Counted from the stretch's first letter, positions 24,816 to 32,791 are shown. The stretch is DNA of 64,000 nucleotides from Pseudomonas antarctica (GCF_001647715.1 NZ_CP015600.1:5022001-5086000); one strand, 5' to 3'. Numbers and translations are program-made. Notes: a model not told the origin generated them from the sequence alone.

Positions 24816-24871
24816 GTTGAACGGCATTGTTTTAGAGAAAGCGTTTCATACCGCTAGCGTCGATCAAGAGG

Positions 24872-25798
24872 CTATGGCGCCTTGAGCACGATTTGCTGCA
24901 CATCGACCTTTTTCGGGATCAGGCCGTTGGCGAAGAACAGGTCGGCAGTGCGCTGCTGGTTAGCGATGTCGATGGCTTCCAATGGGCGAATCGGCGCGGG
25001 CGAGCGGTGTTCGAAGTAGCTTTTGACCACGGCCGGTGGCAGGCCCAGGGTCTTGGCCATCAACGCGATGCTTTGCTCGGGTTGGTCCAGGGACAGACGC
25101 TGCGCCTTGGCCAGGGTTTTGATAATCGCGGCGATGGCGTGCGGGTGCTGCCGGGCAAACGGGCTGCTGACCACAAAGAAACTGCCGGCCGGATTAAGGC
25201 CCTGGCCGTCCCCCAATACGCGGGCCGAGCCGTCCACTACCGCGGCCGAGTAGTACGGGTCCCACACCACCCAGGCGTCCACCTTACCTTGCTCAAACGC
25301 GGCGCGGCCGTCGGAGGGCGACAGGTACACCACATTCACATCCTTCCATTGCAAGCCGGCGCGCAGCAGGCTTTTGAGGAACAGGTTGTGTGCGCTGGAG
25401 CCTTTGAGCAGCGCCACACGCTTACCCTTGAGTTCGGCCACGTGCTGAATCGTGCTGGTTTGAGGCACCAATACCGCTTCGGTCTTGCCGTCGTTCGGCT
25501 CGACGGCGAAGTACTGCAAATCAATGCCAGCGGCCTGGGCAAAGATCGGCGGGATGTCACCGATATTGCCGATGTCCAGGCTGCCACCGTTCAACGCTTC
25601 GATCAGCGGCGGGCCACCGAGGAATTCGACCCACTGCACCTGGGTGCCAGGCAACGCCTCTTCGAAGAGTTTGTGCTCACGGGCCAGCACCATGCTCACC
25701 GAGCTTTTCTGGTAACCGATGCGCAACGTGGAGGGTTCGGCTGCCAACACGTGACCGGCAACCAGCGAGAGAACGACCGCAGCGAGGACTTTCAGCAT
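24872..25798 (-). CDS. Aliphatic sulfonate/taurine-type ABC transporter substrate-binding protein (SsuA/TauA-like)
   Basis: 308 aa. Sec signal peptide MLKVLAAVVLSLVAGHVLAA, then the NMT1/SsuA pattern: TLRIGYQKSSVSMVLAREHK, VQWVEFLGGPPLIEALNGGS, LDIGNIGDIPPIFAQAAGID and VDAWVVWDPYYSA. Periplasmic. Its ATG overlaps the stop of the upstream OpuAC-type gene by one base (TGATG), so the two are co-transcribed. No ATPase or permease gene follows; instead the 188-bp REP array begins 7 bp after the stop. Either the transporter genes were lost or it serves a transporter encoded elsewhere. Confidence 0.88.
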   Translation of the reverse strand: MLKVLAAVVLSLVAGHVLAAEPSTLRIGYQKSSVSMVLAREHKLFEEALPGTQVQWVEFLGGPPLIEALNGGSLDIGNIGDIPPIFAQAAGIDLQYFAVEPNDGKTEAVLVPQTSTIQHVAELKGKRVALLKGSSAHNLFLKSLLRAGLQWKDVNVVYLSPSDGRAAFEQGKVDAWVVWDPYYSAAVVDGSARVLGDGQGLNPAGSFFVVSSPFARQHPHAIAAIIKTLAKAQRLSLDQPEQSIALMAKTLGLPPAVVKSYFEHRSPAPIRPLEAIDIANQQRTADLFFANGLIPKKVDVQQIVLKAP

Positions 25799-26811
25799 CA
25801 GAGCGCTCCCTTGACCTTGGCCGCCACATCCGCTGGCACCCACTGTTGCCAGACTTGCGGCTGCTCTTTGAGGAACGCCAGCGCGACTTGGCGCGGCGGC
25901 TCACGCTTCTCGCTCATCTGCGCGAGGATGCCGTTGAGCAGGTCGATCGGCAGGTCGACTTTCTCAAAGAACGTGACCAGTTGCGGGTGCTGCGCCTTGA
26001 ACGGCGCCGACACGCCAATCGCCAGGTGCGCCGGCATCGAGCGGGTGCCGATGGGGTGCGGGTTGTTGGCGTCGGCCAGGGTTTTCCAGGCGTCGGCGTT
26101 GAACGGCGGTTCATCCAGCTTGATCAGCTTGAAACGACCGAGCAGTGGGGTCGGCGACCAGTAGTAGAACAACACCGGTTTGCCGCGGCGGATCGACGAC
26201 GCCACTTCGGCATCCAGCGCCGCACCGGAGCCGGTGCGGAAGTTGACGAAGGTGTCGGTCAGGCCATAGGCCTTGAGCTTCTGGCTGTTGACGATTTCCG
26301 AGGTCCAGCCGGTGGGGCTGTTGAGGAAGCGGCCTTTGCTTGGGTCTTCGGGGTCGCGGAACACATCCTTGTAGCGCGCCAGATCGGCCACTGATTTGAG
26401 GTCCGGCGCCAGGGGTTTGATGCCGCGCTCGGCATCGCCCTTGATCACGTATTCGGGCACCCACCAGCCTTCGGTGGCGCCTTTGACCGTGTCGCCCAAG
26501 CCGAAGACTTTGCCTTCGGCTTCGGCCTTAACCCACGCCGGACTGCGCCCGGCCCACTCTTCACCAATCACCTGAATATCGTCCTTGGCCAGGGCGGCTT
26601 CCAGGCTCACGGTGCTGCCGGGCAAAGTGTCAGTGGGCAAGCCGTAGCCTTTCTCGACGATCAGGCGCAGCACTTCGGTGATCAGGCTGCCGCTTTCCCA
26701 GGTGATGTCACCGAAGTGGATCGGTTTGACCGCTTCGGCGGCCTGGGTTGGCTGTGTCAGAACAGCGAGCGCCAGCAGCGAGCCACCGAGCAGGTTTTTT
26801 AGGTTTCTCAT
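25798..26811 (-). CDS. Glycine betaine/choline-type ABC transporter substrate-binding protein (OpuAC/ProX family)
   Basis: 337 aa. Signal peptide MRNLKNLLGGSLLALAVLTQ followed by PTQAAEA. OpuAC features are KPIHFGDITWESGSLITEVL, WAGRSPAWVKAEAEGKVFGL, GATEGWWVPEYVIKG and KPVLFYYWSPTPLLGRFKLI. Aromatic residues in these blocks usually cage quaternary ammonium ligands. The start follows AAGAGG. It is first in a two-gene unit with the SsuA-like protein, which is unusual because the two belong to different binding-protein classes. Periplasmic; ligand predicted only by family. Confidence 0.87.
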   Translation of the reverse strand: MRNLKNLLGGSLLALAVLTQPTQAAEAVKPIHFGDITWESGSLITEVLRLIVEKGYGLPTDTLPGSTVSLEAALAKDDIQVIGEEWAGRSPAWVKAEAEGKVFGLGDTVKGATEGWWVPEYVIKGDAERGIKPLAPDLKSVADLARYKDVFRDPEDPSKGRFLNSPTGWTSEIVNSQKLKAYGLTDTFVNFRTGSGAALDAEVASSIRRGKPVLFYYWSPTPLLGRFKLIKLDEPPFNADAWKTLADANNPHPIGTRSMPAHLAIGVSAPFKAQHPQLVTFFEKVDLPIDLLNGILAQMSEKREPPRQVALAFLKEQPQVWQQWVPADVAAKVKGAL

Positions 26812-26864
26812 GAGTAGCCTCTTGGAGGTTCGATTCACAACGTATTCAAAGTGGGCACGGACAA

Positions 26865-26952
26865 TGTGGAAGCTGGCGTGCCTGCGATGCAGGCACCTCG
26901 GTTGTTCAGGGGTACCGAGGTGATGCCTTCGCAGGCAAGCCAGCTTCCACAG
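26865..26952. repeat. REPIN variant (GGAAGCTGGC)
   Basis: TGTGGAAGCTGGCGTGCCTG and its inverted partner AGGCAAGCCAGCTTCCACAG; inner CACCTCGG..CCGAGGTG is a perfect 8-bp stem. It lies between the FecI-like sigma gene and the binding-protein genes. Confidence 0.88.
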
Positions 26953-26968
26953 GGAACGAGTGAAGTGT

Positions 26969-27013
26969 TCAGGCAGCATTGACGGTCACCCACAGGCCGG
27001 TGCGGCGGTTCAT
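26969..27013 (-). other. 14-codon ORF overlapping the sigma stop, possible remnant of a lost partner gene
   Basis: It reads MNRRTGLWVTVNAA and starts at an ATGA overlap with the sigma stop, exactly where FecR usually starts in fecI-fecR pairs. It has no FecR feature and ends before the REPIN. It could be chance or the stub of a deleted gene. Confidence 0.25.
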
Positions 27014-27519
27014 TCCAGGCCCAGCCGCAGGCAACGGTTGAACGCACGGGCCATGTAGTCGCTGACCGAGCGCTGGGAAATCCCCAGTTCGGCGGTGATC
27101 TCTGGGTAGGTCAGGCCATTGAGTTGCGACAGCAGGAAGGTCGCCTTGACCTTGGCCGGCAAGCCGTCGAGCAACTGGTCAATGGCTTGCAGGGCTTGGA
27201 ATATTTGCGCGAGGTCTTCGGGAGACGGCGCGGTGCAAGTTTCGTCGTTAGCCAGGGCATCGAGGTAGGCGCGCTCCAGGTCACGGCGCCGCCACAATTG
27301 GTACATCAGGCGCAGTGCGATGGTGGTGAGCAAGGCGCGGGGCTGTCGGATCGGCAGCACGCCCGGCGCACTCAGGAGCTGGGTAAAGGTATCGGCGGCG
27401 ATGTCTTCGGCGTGTGCACGCGAATCGAGGTGACGGTGCAAACGGCTGCACAGCCAGTCGTAATGACTGCGGAACAATCCGCCCACGTAATCGCTGTGAG
27501 AAATATCGGCGCCGGACAT
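27010..27519 (-). CDS. FecI-like ECF sigma factor, without FecR partner
   Basis: 169 aa. Region 2 (about 10-80: YVGGLFRSHYDWLCSRLHRH; HAEDIAADTFTQLLSAP; QPRALLTTIALRLMYQLWRR) and region 4 (about 108-165: LPAKVKATFLLSQLNGLTYP, then ITAELGISQRSVSDYMARAF). This is the iron-starvation FecI type, which normally works with an anti-sigma FecR and a TonB-dependent receptor. Neither is adjacent here: downstream is a 14-codon ORF, a REPIN and then binding-protein genes. It may be an orphan left by deletion, or may use a partner elsewhere. The sequence itself looks intact. Confidence 0.9.
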   Translation of the reverse strand: MSGADISHSDYVGGLFRSHYDWLCSRLHRHLDSRAHAEDIAADTFTQLLSAPGVLPIRQPRALLTTIALRLMYQLWRRRDLERAYLDALANDETCTAPSPEDLAQIFQALQAIDQLLDGLPAKVKATFLLSQLNGLTYPEITAELGISQRSVSDYMARAFNRCLRLGLE

Positions 27520-27627
27520 AGTGGCTCCATCTGAGTAGGTTTCACGTTATGTCCGGTGTTCCGGTGGAGCGATCCTAGCAAGGCTGCTTATTCTTTAATA
27601 ATATTTAAAAGGTATTTTTATATAACC

Positions 27628-28419
27628 TTATTGAAGCTTTGAATAGCCGACGCCGGCGGCTCGTTGCTGGTAGTCCAGCAGCACCTGATAGTGATCTTCC
27701 CTGGCCGGCAGGACTGCCTGTATCCCCAGCGTTTCGACGACATCCGGTAAATCCTGCAATGCCAGGTTCATCGCCTCACGAATTCGCATCACCTGCTCAT
27801 CGCTCAGGCTCAACGGCCCGATGTAGGGCAAGGTCGGGCTCGGCGCGCTGTGAGTGACAATGCGCAGCCCCGCCACTTCCTGCGGGGCGAAACGGGCGAA
27901 GTAGTCGTAGGTGACGCTGTCGATGGCGGCAAGATCAGCGCGGTCTTCGCGCAGCCAGCGCAAGCTTTCGCGGTGGGCACCGCTGATGCCGACGCTGGCG
28001 AAGAAACGACCGTCGCGTTGCAACGGCGCCAGGCGTTCGCGCAGCAGGTTCATGCCGCTGTTGGAATCGTGGCCGTTGATCACGCCGCGGCTGTTGTAGA
28101 AGTCCGCCAGTTGGGTGTGCGGGTTGGCGTTGCGGGTGAGCAGCAGGCTGCAATGCTCGCCATGGCTGCTGTGGTCCAACTCATAGCGCGGGCGACCGAT
28201 CACGCGCACCTTGCCGCGCAGTTGGGTTATCAACGGGTAGCCGCAGGTTTGGCTGACGAGCAAATCAGGGGACAGCCACAGGCTGGGCAGGTCGAGGTGG
28301 TCGGCGTTACGACGGGTCAGGTTCAGGCGCTCGAAGATGCGTGCCAGCCAGCGCTGGTTGGCGTGCTGCACCGCTTCGGGCGCGACATACATTTGCAGCT
28401 CGGCGTAGTGGTCACTCAT
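27628..28419 (-). CDS. PhnD-like phosphate/phosphonate-type substrate-binding domain protein, no signal peptide
   Basis: 263 aa. PhnD-family pattern: QTCGYPLITQLRGKVRVIGR near 60-80, FYNSRGVINGHDSNSGMNLL, VGISGAHRESLRWLREDRAD, LAAIDSVTYDYFARF (binding residues and hinge), and SPTLPYIGPLSLSDEQVMRI. It starts MSDHYAELQMYVAPEAVQHA with no export signal, so it is probably cytoplasmic and not a transporter component; similar domains act as sensors. It begins 9 bp after the fatty-acid desaturase stop, so the two form a pair. Role unknown. Confidence 0.85.
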   Translation of the reverse strand: MSDHYAELQMYVAPEAVQHANQRWLARIFERLNLTRRNADHLDLPSLWLSPDLLVSQTCGYPLITQLRGKVRVIGRPRYELDHSSHGEHCSLLLTRNANPHTQLADFYNSRGVINGHDSNSGMNLLRERLAPLQRDGRFFASVGISGAHRESLRWLREDRADLAAIDSVTYDYFARFAPQEVAGLRIVTHSAPSPTLPYIGPLSLSDEQVMRIREAMNLALQDLPDVVETLGIQAVLPAREDHYQVLLDYQQRAAGVGYSKLQ

Positions 28420-28428
28420 GGTCGTCTC

Positions 28429-29358
28429 TCACGCAAAAGGGTGCCGGGGGCTGTCGATGGCCTTAAGGCCGTGGCGGCTGATCAACTGGCCATAACCCTG
28501 CACCAGAAAGCCGCCGCTGCGCGCCACCCACTGTTCGCGGCGGGCGCGGTAGACCGTGGGCAGCCAGTACCAGGGCAATTTCGGCAAGTCATGGTGCACC
28601 AGGTGCAGGTTGTTATTGAGGAACAGCCACGTCCACGGCCAGGCCGCTTCGTTGAGCACGGTGCGCTGCGCCGGTTGCAGGTGCGGGCGGTGTTCATAGT
28701 AGGAACGGATCGACGCCAGGGACAAGGCCGGCACAGTGACCAGCAGCAGGTAGTGCCACACCGGCAGTGCGCTGTAGTGGGCGATAAAGCTCAGCATCAA
28801 TACGGTCACGGCGCCGTGGGCCAGCCACATCGGCCACACCTGCGGCAGGCGCTGGAACTCATGGCGCGCCAACCGGCCAATCGCCAGCGGCGCGGCCAAC
28901 ACGAAGCGGCCGAGCACGGTTTTGGTCAGCCAATGCACACCTCGTTCGAACAACGAGCTGGCGTCCCATTGCTGTTGATTGAGGTAGCGGCTTTCCGGGT
29001 CGATGCCCGGCAGGGTCAGGTCTTCATCGTTGTGGTGCAGCAGGTGGCTGTTGCGATACAGCGTATAGGGGTACCACACGGCAAAGGGCGCGTAGCCGAG
29101 CAGTTTGTTCACGAGAAGGGAGCGGGTAGGATGGCCGTGGAGCAGCTCGTGTTGCACCGATAGCCACAGCGTCACCAAAGGAATCAGCAACAGGGTGCTG
29201 AGCCACAGGCCGAGCCAATGGCTGCCGAGTATTACGGCGAACCAGCCGGTATACACGCCGATCAACAGCAGCCAGGTCGGCCATTCGGTTTTTGCAGTAA
29301 AACTTTGCGCCAGGGCTTCGATTTCCCGGCGCTGGGTCAGATCAAGGTAGTTGGCCAT
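28429..29358 (-). CDS. Membrane fatty acid desaturase (FADS superfamily)
   Basis: 309 aa. Three His boxes of membrane desaturases/hydroxylases are present: HELLHGHPTRS (about 70-80), RNSHLLHHNDE (about 102-112) and NLHLVHHDLPKLPWYW (about 240-255), which bind the di-iron centre. Hydrophobic segments occur at about 28-62 and 163-215. Inner membrane. It would introduce a double bond or hydroxylate an acyl or carotenoid-like chain; the position is unknown. A 9-bp hairpin lies just upstream of the start codon, and the PhnD-like gene follows in the same unit. Confidence 0.88.
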   Translation of the reverse strand: MANYLDLTQRREIEALAQSFTAKTEWPTWLLLIGVYTGWFAVILGSHWLGLWLSTLLLIPLVTLWLSVQHELLHGHPTRSLLVNKLLGYAPFAVWYPYTLYRNSHLLHHNDEDLTLPGIDPESRYLNQQQWDASSLFERGVHWLTKTVLGRFVLAAPLAIGRLARHEFQRLPQVWPMWLAHGAVTVLMLSFIAHYSALPVWHYLLLVTVPALSLASIRSYYEHRPHLQPAQRTVLNEAAWPWTWLFLNNNLHLVHHDLPKLPWYWLPTVYRARREQWVARSGGFLVQGYGQLISRHGLKAIDSPRHPFA

Positions 29359-29366
29359 CGGCAGCT

Positions 29367-29389
29367 CAGAGCAGGTGTTTCCTGCTCTG
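29367..29389 (-). promoter_or_regulatory. Leader hairpin just upstream of the desaturase start
   Basis: CAGAGCAGG-TGTTT-CCTGCTCTG is a perfect 9-bp stem with a 5-base loop, ending 8 bp before the desaturase ATG. On the mRNA the weak GAG Shine-Dalgarno lies at the stem base. No T-tract follows, so it is not a terminator. A role in translational control is inferred only. Confidence 0.5.
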
Positions 29390-29439
29390 TGCCTTGAGGC
29401 GGGAAAATCTTGCAGATCGTTTGGTTCTAAGCTTGTAAC

Positions 29440-29556
29440 TCAGTGACCGAACAGGCCTGACTCGGATTTCTTGGTTTTCTTGTCCGCGCGTTTTTCATCG
29501 GCGGTTTTTGCCGGTTTTTTCTTCGCGGCTTTCTTTGAATCCATACCTTTGGCCAT
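29440..29556 (-). CDS. Small Lys-rich conserved-looking protein
   Basis: 38 aa: MAKGMDSKKAAKKKPAKTAD then EKRADKKTKKSESGLFGH. GGAG lies about 10 bases before the ATG. About 40 percent of residues are Lys or Arg, suggesting a nucleic-acid-binding or intrinsically disordered protein. Comparable tiny Lys-rich proteins are common in Pseudomonas. No domain is recognisable. It is divergent from the GNAT gene at 29660. Confidence 0.65.
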   Translation of the reverse strand: MAKGMDSKKAAKKKPAKTADEKRADKKTKKSESGLFGH

Positions 29557-29659
29557 GATGCATGCTCCACTGAAAGGGGATGTAACACTGGGTATACCAC
29601 CTATTGCACGGCAGAAGGCGCTTATAATCCCCGGCCCTTGAGAATGTTGCCCAAACACC

Positions 29660-30091
29660 ATGCCTGAACTGCACATCGAACCGCTGGCAGAGCCGCTGTG
29701 GCCGCTGCTGAACAAGTTTTACCGCCGCCATGATTCGTCGATGAAGGCCATGAAAGGTGGGCGTTTATGGGTAGCGCGGGACGGCGAGATTGTGGCCGGG
29801 TTGTGCCTCTCGCCTGTGGTGGGTGGGCAGTGGCTGACCGCGGTGTTTGTCGACCCGGCTTATCGCGGCCAAGGGCTGGCGGCGCGCTTGATTCTGCAGG
29901 CGGTGGCCGATGTGCAGGGGTGCGTCTGGCTGCTGTGCCATCCCGACCTGGAAGGTATGTATCAGCGCATGGGGTTCACTCAGGATACGCTGCTGCCGCA
30001 ATCCCTCAGCGAGCGGTTGGTGCGCTACAAACGTAACAAGCCAATGATCGCGATGGGGCTTATAACCAACGCAAAGGTCGACCTCGAATAA
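29660..30091 (+). CDS. GNAT-family N-acetyltransferase
   Basis: 143 aa. The acetyl-CoA site is TAVFVDPAYRGQGLAARLIL (about 59-78), with RGQGLA the P-loop-like motif, preceded by GEIVAGLCLSPVVGGQWL and followed by CVWLLCHPDLEGMYQRMGF. Length and layout are typical of small stand-alone GNAT proteins. The acceptor is unknown. The upstream ATG context CACC-ATG lacks a strong ribosome site. Confidence 0.87.
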   Translation: MPELHIEPLAEPLWPLLNKFYRRHDSSMKAMKGGRLWVARDGEIVAGLCLSPVVGGQWLTAVFVDPAYRGQGLAARLILQAVADVQGCVWLLCHPDLEGMYQRMGFTQDTLLPQSLSERLVRYKRNKPMIAMGLITNAKVDLE

Positions 30092-30157
30092 TGTGTGATC
30101 AGCCGGTCCAGAGCCCATGCTAGCCTCGACGGCACAGTGGCCCTTTACAGGATGATC

Positions 30158-30976
30158 ATGAAAACGACGCTTGCAGCTCTGTCCCTCACCGCCCTCCTCG
30201 CGCCCACCTTCAGCCAGGCAGCTGATGCGCCGATTACCGCCGAGCAATACACCAGCGTGCTTGCCGGCAGTTGGCGCGACCCGGCCAACAGCGCGCGCGA
30301 CGGCTATCGTCACCCGCAGCAAACCCTGGCGTTCTTCGGCTTGGGCGCCAGGCAGACGGTGATCGAAATCACCCCCGGCGCCGGCTGGTACAGCGAAGTG
30401 CTGGCGCCGCTGCTCAAGGACCACGGGCATTACATCGCCGCCGTGCAGGCAGCCAGCAGCAGCGCTTATGCGCGTACCTCCGAAGAGAACCTGAAAAAGA
30501 AATTCGCCGCCGACCCGACGCGCTATGCCAAGGCCCAAGTGGTGGAGTTCGACCCTAAGGCGCCAGTGTTCGGCAAACCTGCTTCGGCCGACGCCGTGCT
30601 GACTTTTCGCAACGTGCATAACTGGGTAGCGGCCGATACCGCAGACGCCACGTTCAGTGCGTTTTACACGGTGCTCAAACCGGGCGGCGTGCTGGGTGTG
30701 GAAGATCACCGGGCCAAGGACGGGGCGGACCTGGCAGCGATCAAGGACAGTGGTTACCTGACCACGGCCCAAGTGGTGAAACTGGCGACCGATGCCGGGT
30801 TCAAGCTGGCTGGGCAGAGCGAAGTGAATGCCAACCCCAAGGACACCAAGGATTATCCGGGTGGCGTCTGGACGTTGCCGCCGACATTGAAGTTGGGGGA
30901 GCAGGACAAGGCCAGATACCTGGCGATTGGGGAGTCGGACCGGATGACGTTGCGGTTTGTTAAACCGGTCAAATAG
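30158..30976 (+). CDS. Exported class I SAM-methyltransferase-like protein
   Basis: 272 aa. Sec signal peptide MKTTLAALSLTALLAPTFSQ with AADAP after it, then a Rossmann methyltransferase fold: QTVIEITPGAGWYSEVLAPL (motif I region), ADAVLTFRNVHNWV, TVLKPGGVLGVEDHRAKDG (motif near strand 4/5) and LTTAQVVKLATDAGFKLAGQ. Glycine spacing in motif I is degenerate (TPGAGWY). A periplasmic methyltransferase fold is unexpected because SAM is cytosolic; such proteins exist widely in Proteobacteria without an assigned reaction. The start follows AGGATG. Confidence 0.85.
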   Translation: MKTTLAALSLTALLAPTFSQAADAPITAEQYTSVLAGSWRDPANSARDGYRHPQQTLAFFGLGARQTVIEITPGAGWYSEVLAPLLKDHGHYIAAVQAASSSAYARTSEENLKKKFAADPTRYAKAQVVEFDPKAPVFGKPASADAVLTFRNVHNWVAADTADATFSAFYTVLKPGGVLGVEDHRAKDGADLAAIKDSGYLTTAQVVKLATDAGFKLAGQSEVNANPKDTKDYPGGVWTLPPTLKLGEQDKARYLAIGESDRMTLRFVKPVK

Positions 30977-30999
30977 TTCGGTTTGAAATGCTATCCCAA

Positions 31000-31090
31000 T
31001 GTGGGAGCGGGCTTGCTCGCGAAAGCGGAGTGTCAGTCAATGTATTCGGTGACTGATACACCGCTTTCGCGAGCAAGCCCGCTCCCACAT
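31000..31090. repeat. REPIN between methyltransferase and def
   Basis: TGTGGGAGCGGGCTTGCTCG and inverted CGAGCAAGCCCGCTCCCACA; inner AGTCAATGTATTCGGTGACT also pairs in part. Confidence 0.93.
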
Positions 31091-31114
31091 TTTCGATCTC
31101 AGTATGGCTGAGCG

Positions 31115-31654
31115 TTACTCGTCAGCATTCGGGTCCATGTCCGGAAACATCACTTCGATAAACCCGAACTTGCTGAAGTCGGTAATCCGCGACGGGTACA
31201 ACCGGCCGATCAGGTGGTCACATTCATGCTGCACCACCCGCGCATGGAAGCCCTCGGCGACGCGCACGATGGGCGCCCCCTTGGGATCAAAACCCTCGTA
31301 GCGGATCTGCTGGTAACGGTCCACCGCACCACGCAGACCGGGCACGGACAGGCAGCCTTCAAAACCTTCTTCCAGTACCGGGCTGAGCGGCGTAATCAAC
31401 GGGTTGATCAAAATGGTCTGCGGCACCGGAGGCGCCTCCGGGTAACGTTCACTGGCCTCGAAACCAAAGATCACCAGTTGCAGGTCGACGCCGATCTGCG
31501 GGGCGGCCAGGCCGACGCCGCCGACGCTTTCCATGGTCTGGAACATGTCATCAATCAATTGCCACAGCTCGGGGCTGTCGAACATTTCCGGCGGAACCGG
31601 TGGCGCGATGCGCAGCAGGCGCTCGTCGCCCATTTTCAGGATTTCACGGATCAT
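31115..31654 (-). CDS. def: Peptide deformylase
   Basis: 179 aa. The three PDF motifs are present: [10 protein letters not shown] (about 46-55), [11 protein letters not shown] with the metal Cys, and [11 protein letters not shown] with the HExxH-type metal site (HECDH). It removes the formyl group from the N-terminal Met of nascent proteins, on the ribosome. It lies 3 bp after the YihY gene, so it is in an operon with it. It is distinct in context from the usual def-fmt pair, so it is probably a second PDF paralogue; that is inference, as the rest of the genome is not visible. Confidence 0.95.
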   Translation of the reverse strand: MIREILKMGDERLLRIAPPVPPEMFDSPELWQLIDDMFQTMESVGGVGLAAPQIGVDLQLVIFGFEASERYPEAPPVPQTILINPLITPLSPVLEEGFEGCLSVPGLRGAVDRYQQIRYEGFDPKGAPIVRVAEGFHARVVQHECDHLIGRLYPSRITDFSKFGFIEVMFPDMDPNADE

Positions 31655-31657
31655 CGA

Positions 31658-32608
31658 TCAGACTTCGTCGGTAGTGGGCTTGGAGTGGTCCCGGCCTAGG
31701 CCTGAGACGTGCTGTTTTTCATCCGTGTGCGTGTTTTCATCGAACTCCTTTTCCCCCGGGTCCTTGCCTTCGGCCGACATGTGTTCGATCACGGCATTCA
31801 TCTCGGCCCCGAGCAACAGCACGGCGGCGGAAATATAGAAGTACAGGAGCAGGACGATGATCGCGCCGATACTGCCATACATGGCGTTGTAGTCGGCGAA
31901 GGTTTTGACGTAGTAGCCAAAACCCAGGGAGGCGATAATCCACACCACCACGGCCAGCACCGAGCCGGGTGTGATGAAGCGGAATTTCTGCTGCACATCA
32001 GGCATCACGTAGTACATGAGGGCTACGGAGAACATCAACAGAATCACGATCAGCGGCCAGCGCAGGATGGTCCATAACGTGACCACGAATTCCTGCATGC
32101 CGATCTGCCCGGCGAGCCACCCCATCACCTGCGGGCCGAGCACCATCAGCGCAGCGGCGGCGAGCAGCATGCCGGCGATGCCGACGGTATAGAAAATCGA
32201 CAGCGGGAAACGCTTCCAGATCGGCCGGCCTTCGACCACGTCGTAGGCGGCGTTCATCGCACTCATCATCAGCCGTACACCGGCCGAAGCGGTCCACAAG
32301 GCGATCACGATACCGACGGACAGCAAGCCACCCTTGGATTGCTGCAACTGGTCGATCACCGGGTTGACCTGTTCAAGGGCCTGGGGCGGCAACACCAGTT
32401 CCGACTGCATACGCAGCCAGGTGAAGAAGTCCGGCAGGTGCAGGAAACCGATCAGGGCAATGAGGAACAACAAAAAGGGAAACAACGAGAACAGCATCTG
32501 GTAGGCCAGTGCCGAGGCGTAGGTGGGCATTTCGTCATCGATAAACTCTGTGACGGTGCGCATCAACACTTTGTGGAGCTTGAGGCCGTCTAGTACCGGA
32601 AAAATCAT
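31658..32608 (-). CDS. YihY/BrkB family inner-membrane protein
   Basis: 316 aa with about six membrane helices. Typical features are MPTYASALAYQMLFSLFPFL, WTASAGVRLMMSAMNAAYDV, RFITPGSVLAVVVWIIASLG and ADYNAMYGSIGAIIVLLLYF, followed by a hydrophilic acidic tail (from about 275). Not RNase BN, despite the old name. Function is not established. It is followed after 3 bp by def; a promoter is expected in 32609-32740. Confidence 0.92.
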   Translation of the reverse strand: MIFPVLDGLKLHKVLMRTVTEFIDDEMPTYASALAYQMLFSLFPFLLFLIALIGFLHLPDFFTWLRMQSELVLPPQALEQVNPVIDQLQQSKGGLLSVGIVIALWTASAGVRLMMSAMNAAYDVVEGRPIWKRFPLSIFYTVGIAGMLLAAAALMVLGPQVMGWLAGQIGMQEFVVTLWTILRWPLIVILLMFSVALMYYVMPDVQQKFRFITPGSVLAVVVWIIASLGFGYYVKTFADYNAMYGSIGAIIVLLLYFYISAAVLLLGAEMNAVIEHMSAEGKDPGEKEFDENTHTDEKQHVSGLGRDHSKPTTDEV

Positions 32609-32732
32609 AGCGTCTCCTTTCGCCGCATAAAAGGGTGAGGTCGTGGGCGACTCAGGGGCCGTTTTCTACATCAAAAGTAGCCTATTTGGCGACTTTGAAA
32701 CAATGACGAGATTTTAGTTGCAACGTACGACA

Positions 32733-32759
32733 TAAAAACGGCCATCCGTGGATGGCCGT
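32733..32759 (-). terminator. Rho-independent terminator of the CsbD gene
   Basis: ACGGCCATC-CGTG-GATGGCCGT: 9-bp stem; on the minus strand the stem is followed by a run of U (AAAAA on the plus strand). Confidence 0.85.
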
Positions 32760-32791
32760 CGGGCTGCACGAACACAGCCAGCGATTCAGGG

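Larger units (their letters stand above)
24143..24865. repeat. 188-bp tandem array, about 3.8 units, each a REPIN plus a minus-strand gene-tail remnant
   Basis: REPIN starts at 24163, 24351, 24539 and 24727: period exactly 188 bp. Between REPINs the minus strand reads a short tail ending LDTSGMKRFL-stop (or LDASGMKRFL). In the last unit the tail IDASGMKRFL-stop abuts unrelated sequence just after the stop of the solute-binding protein gene. The first unit joins the GST 3' flank (CTGAAATGCAA). The 732 bp between the GST and the binding-protein gene contains nothing else. Confidence 0.92.

Noticed and set aside
24143..24865. CRISPR array
   Set aside because: Units are 188 bp, whole units are near-identical including the spacing sequence, there are no unique spacers and no cas genes.
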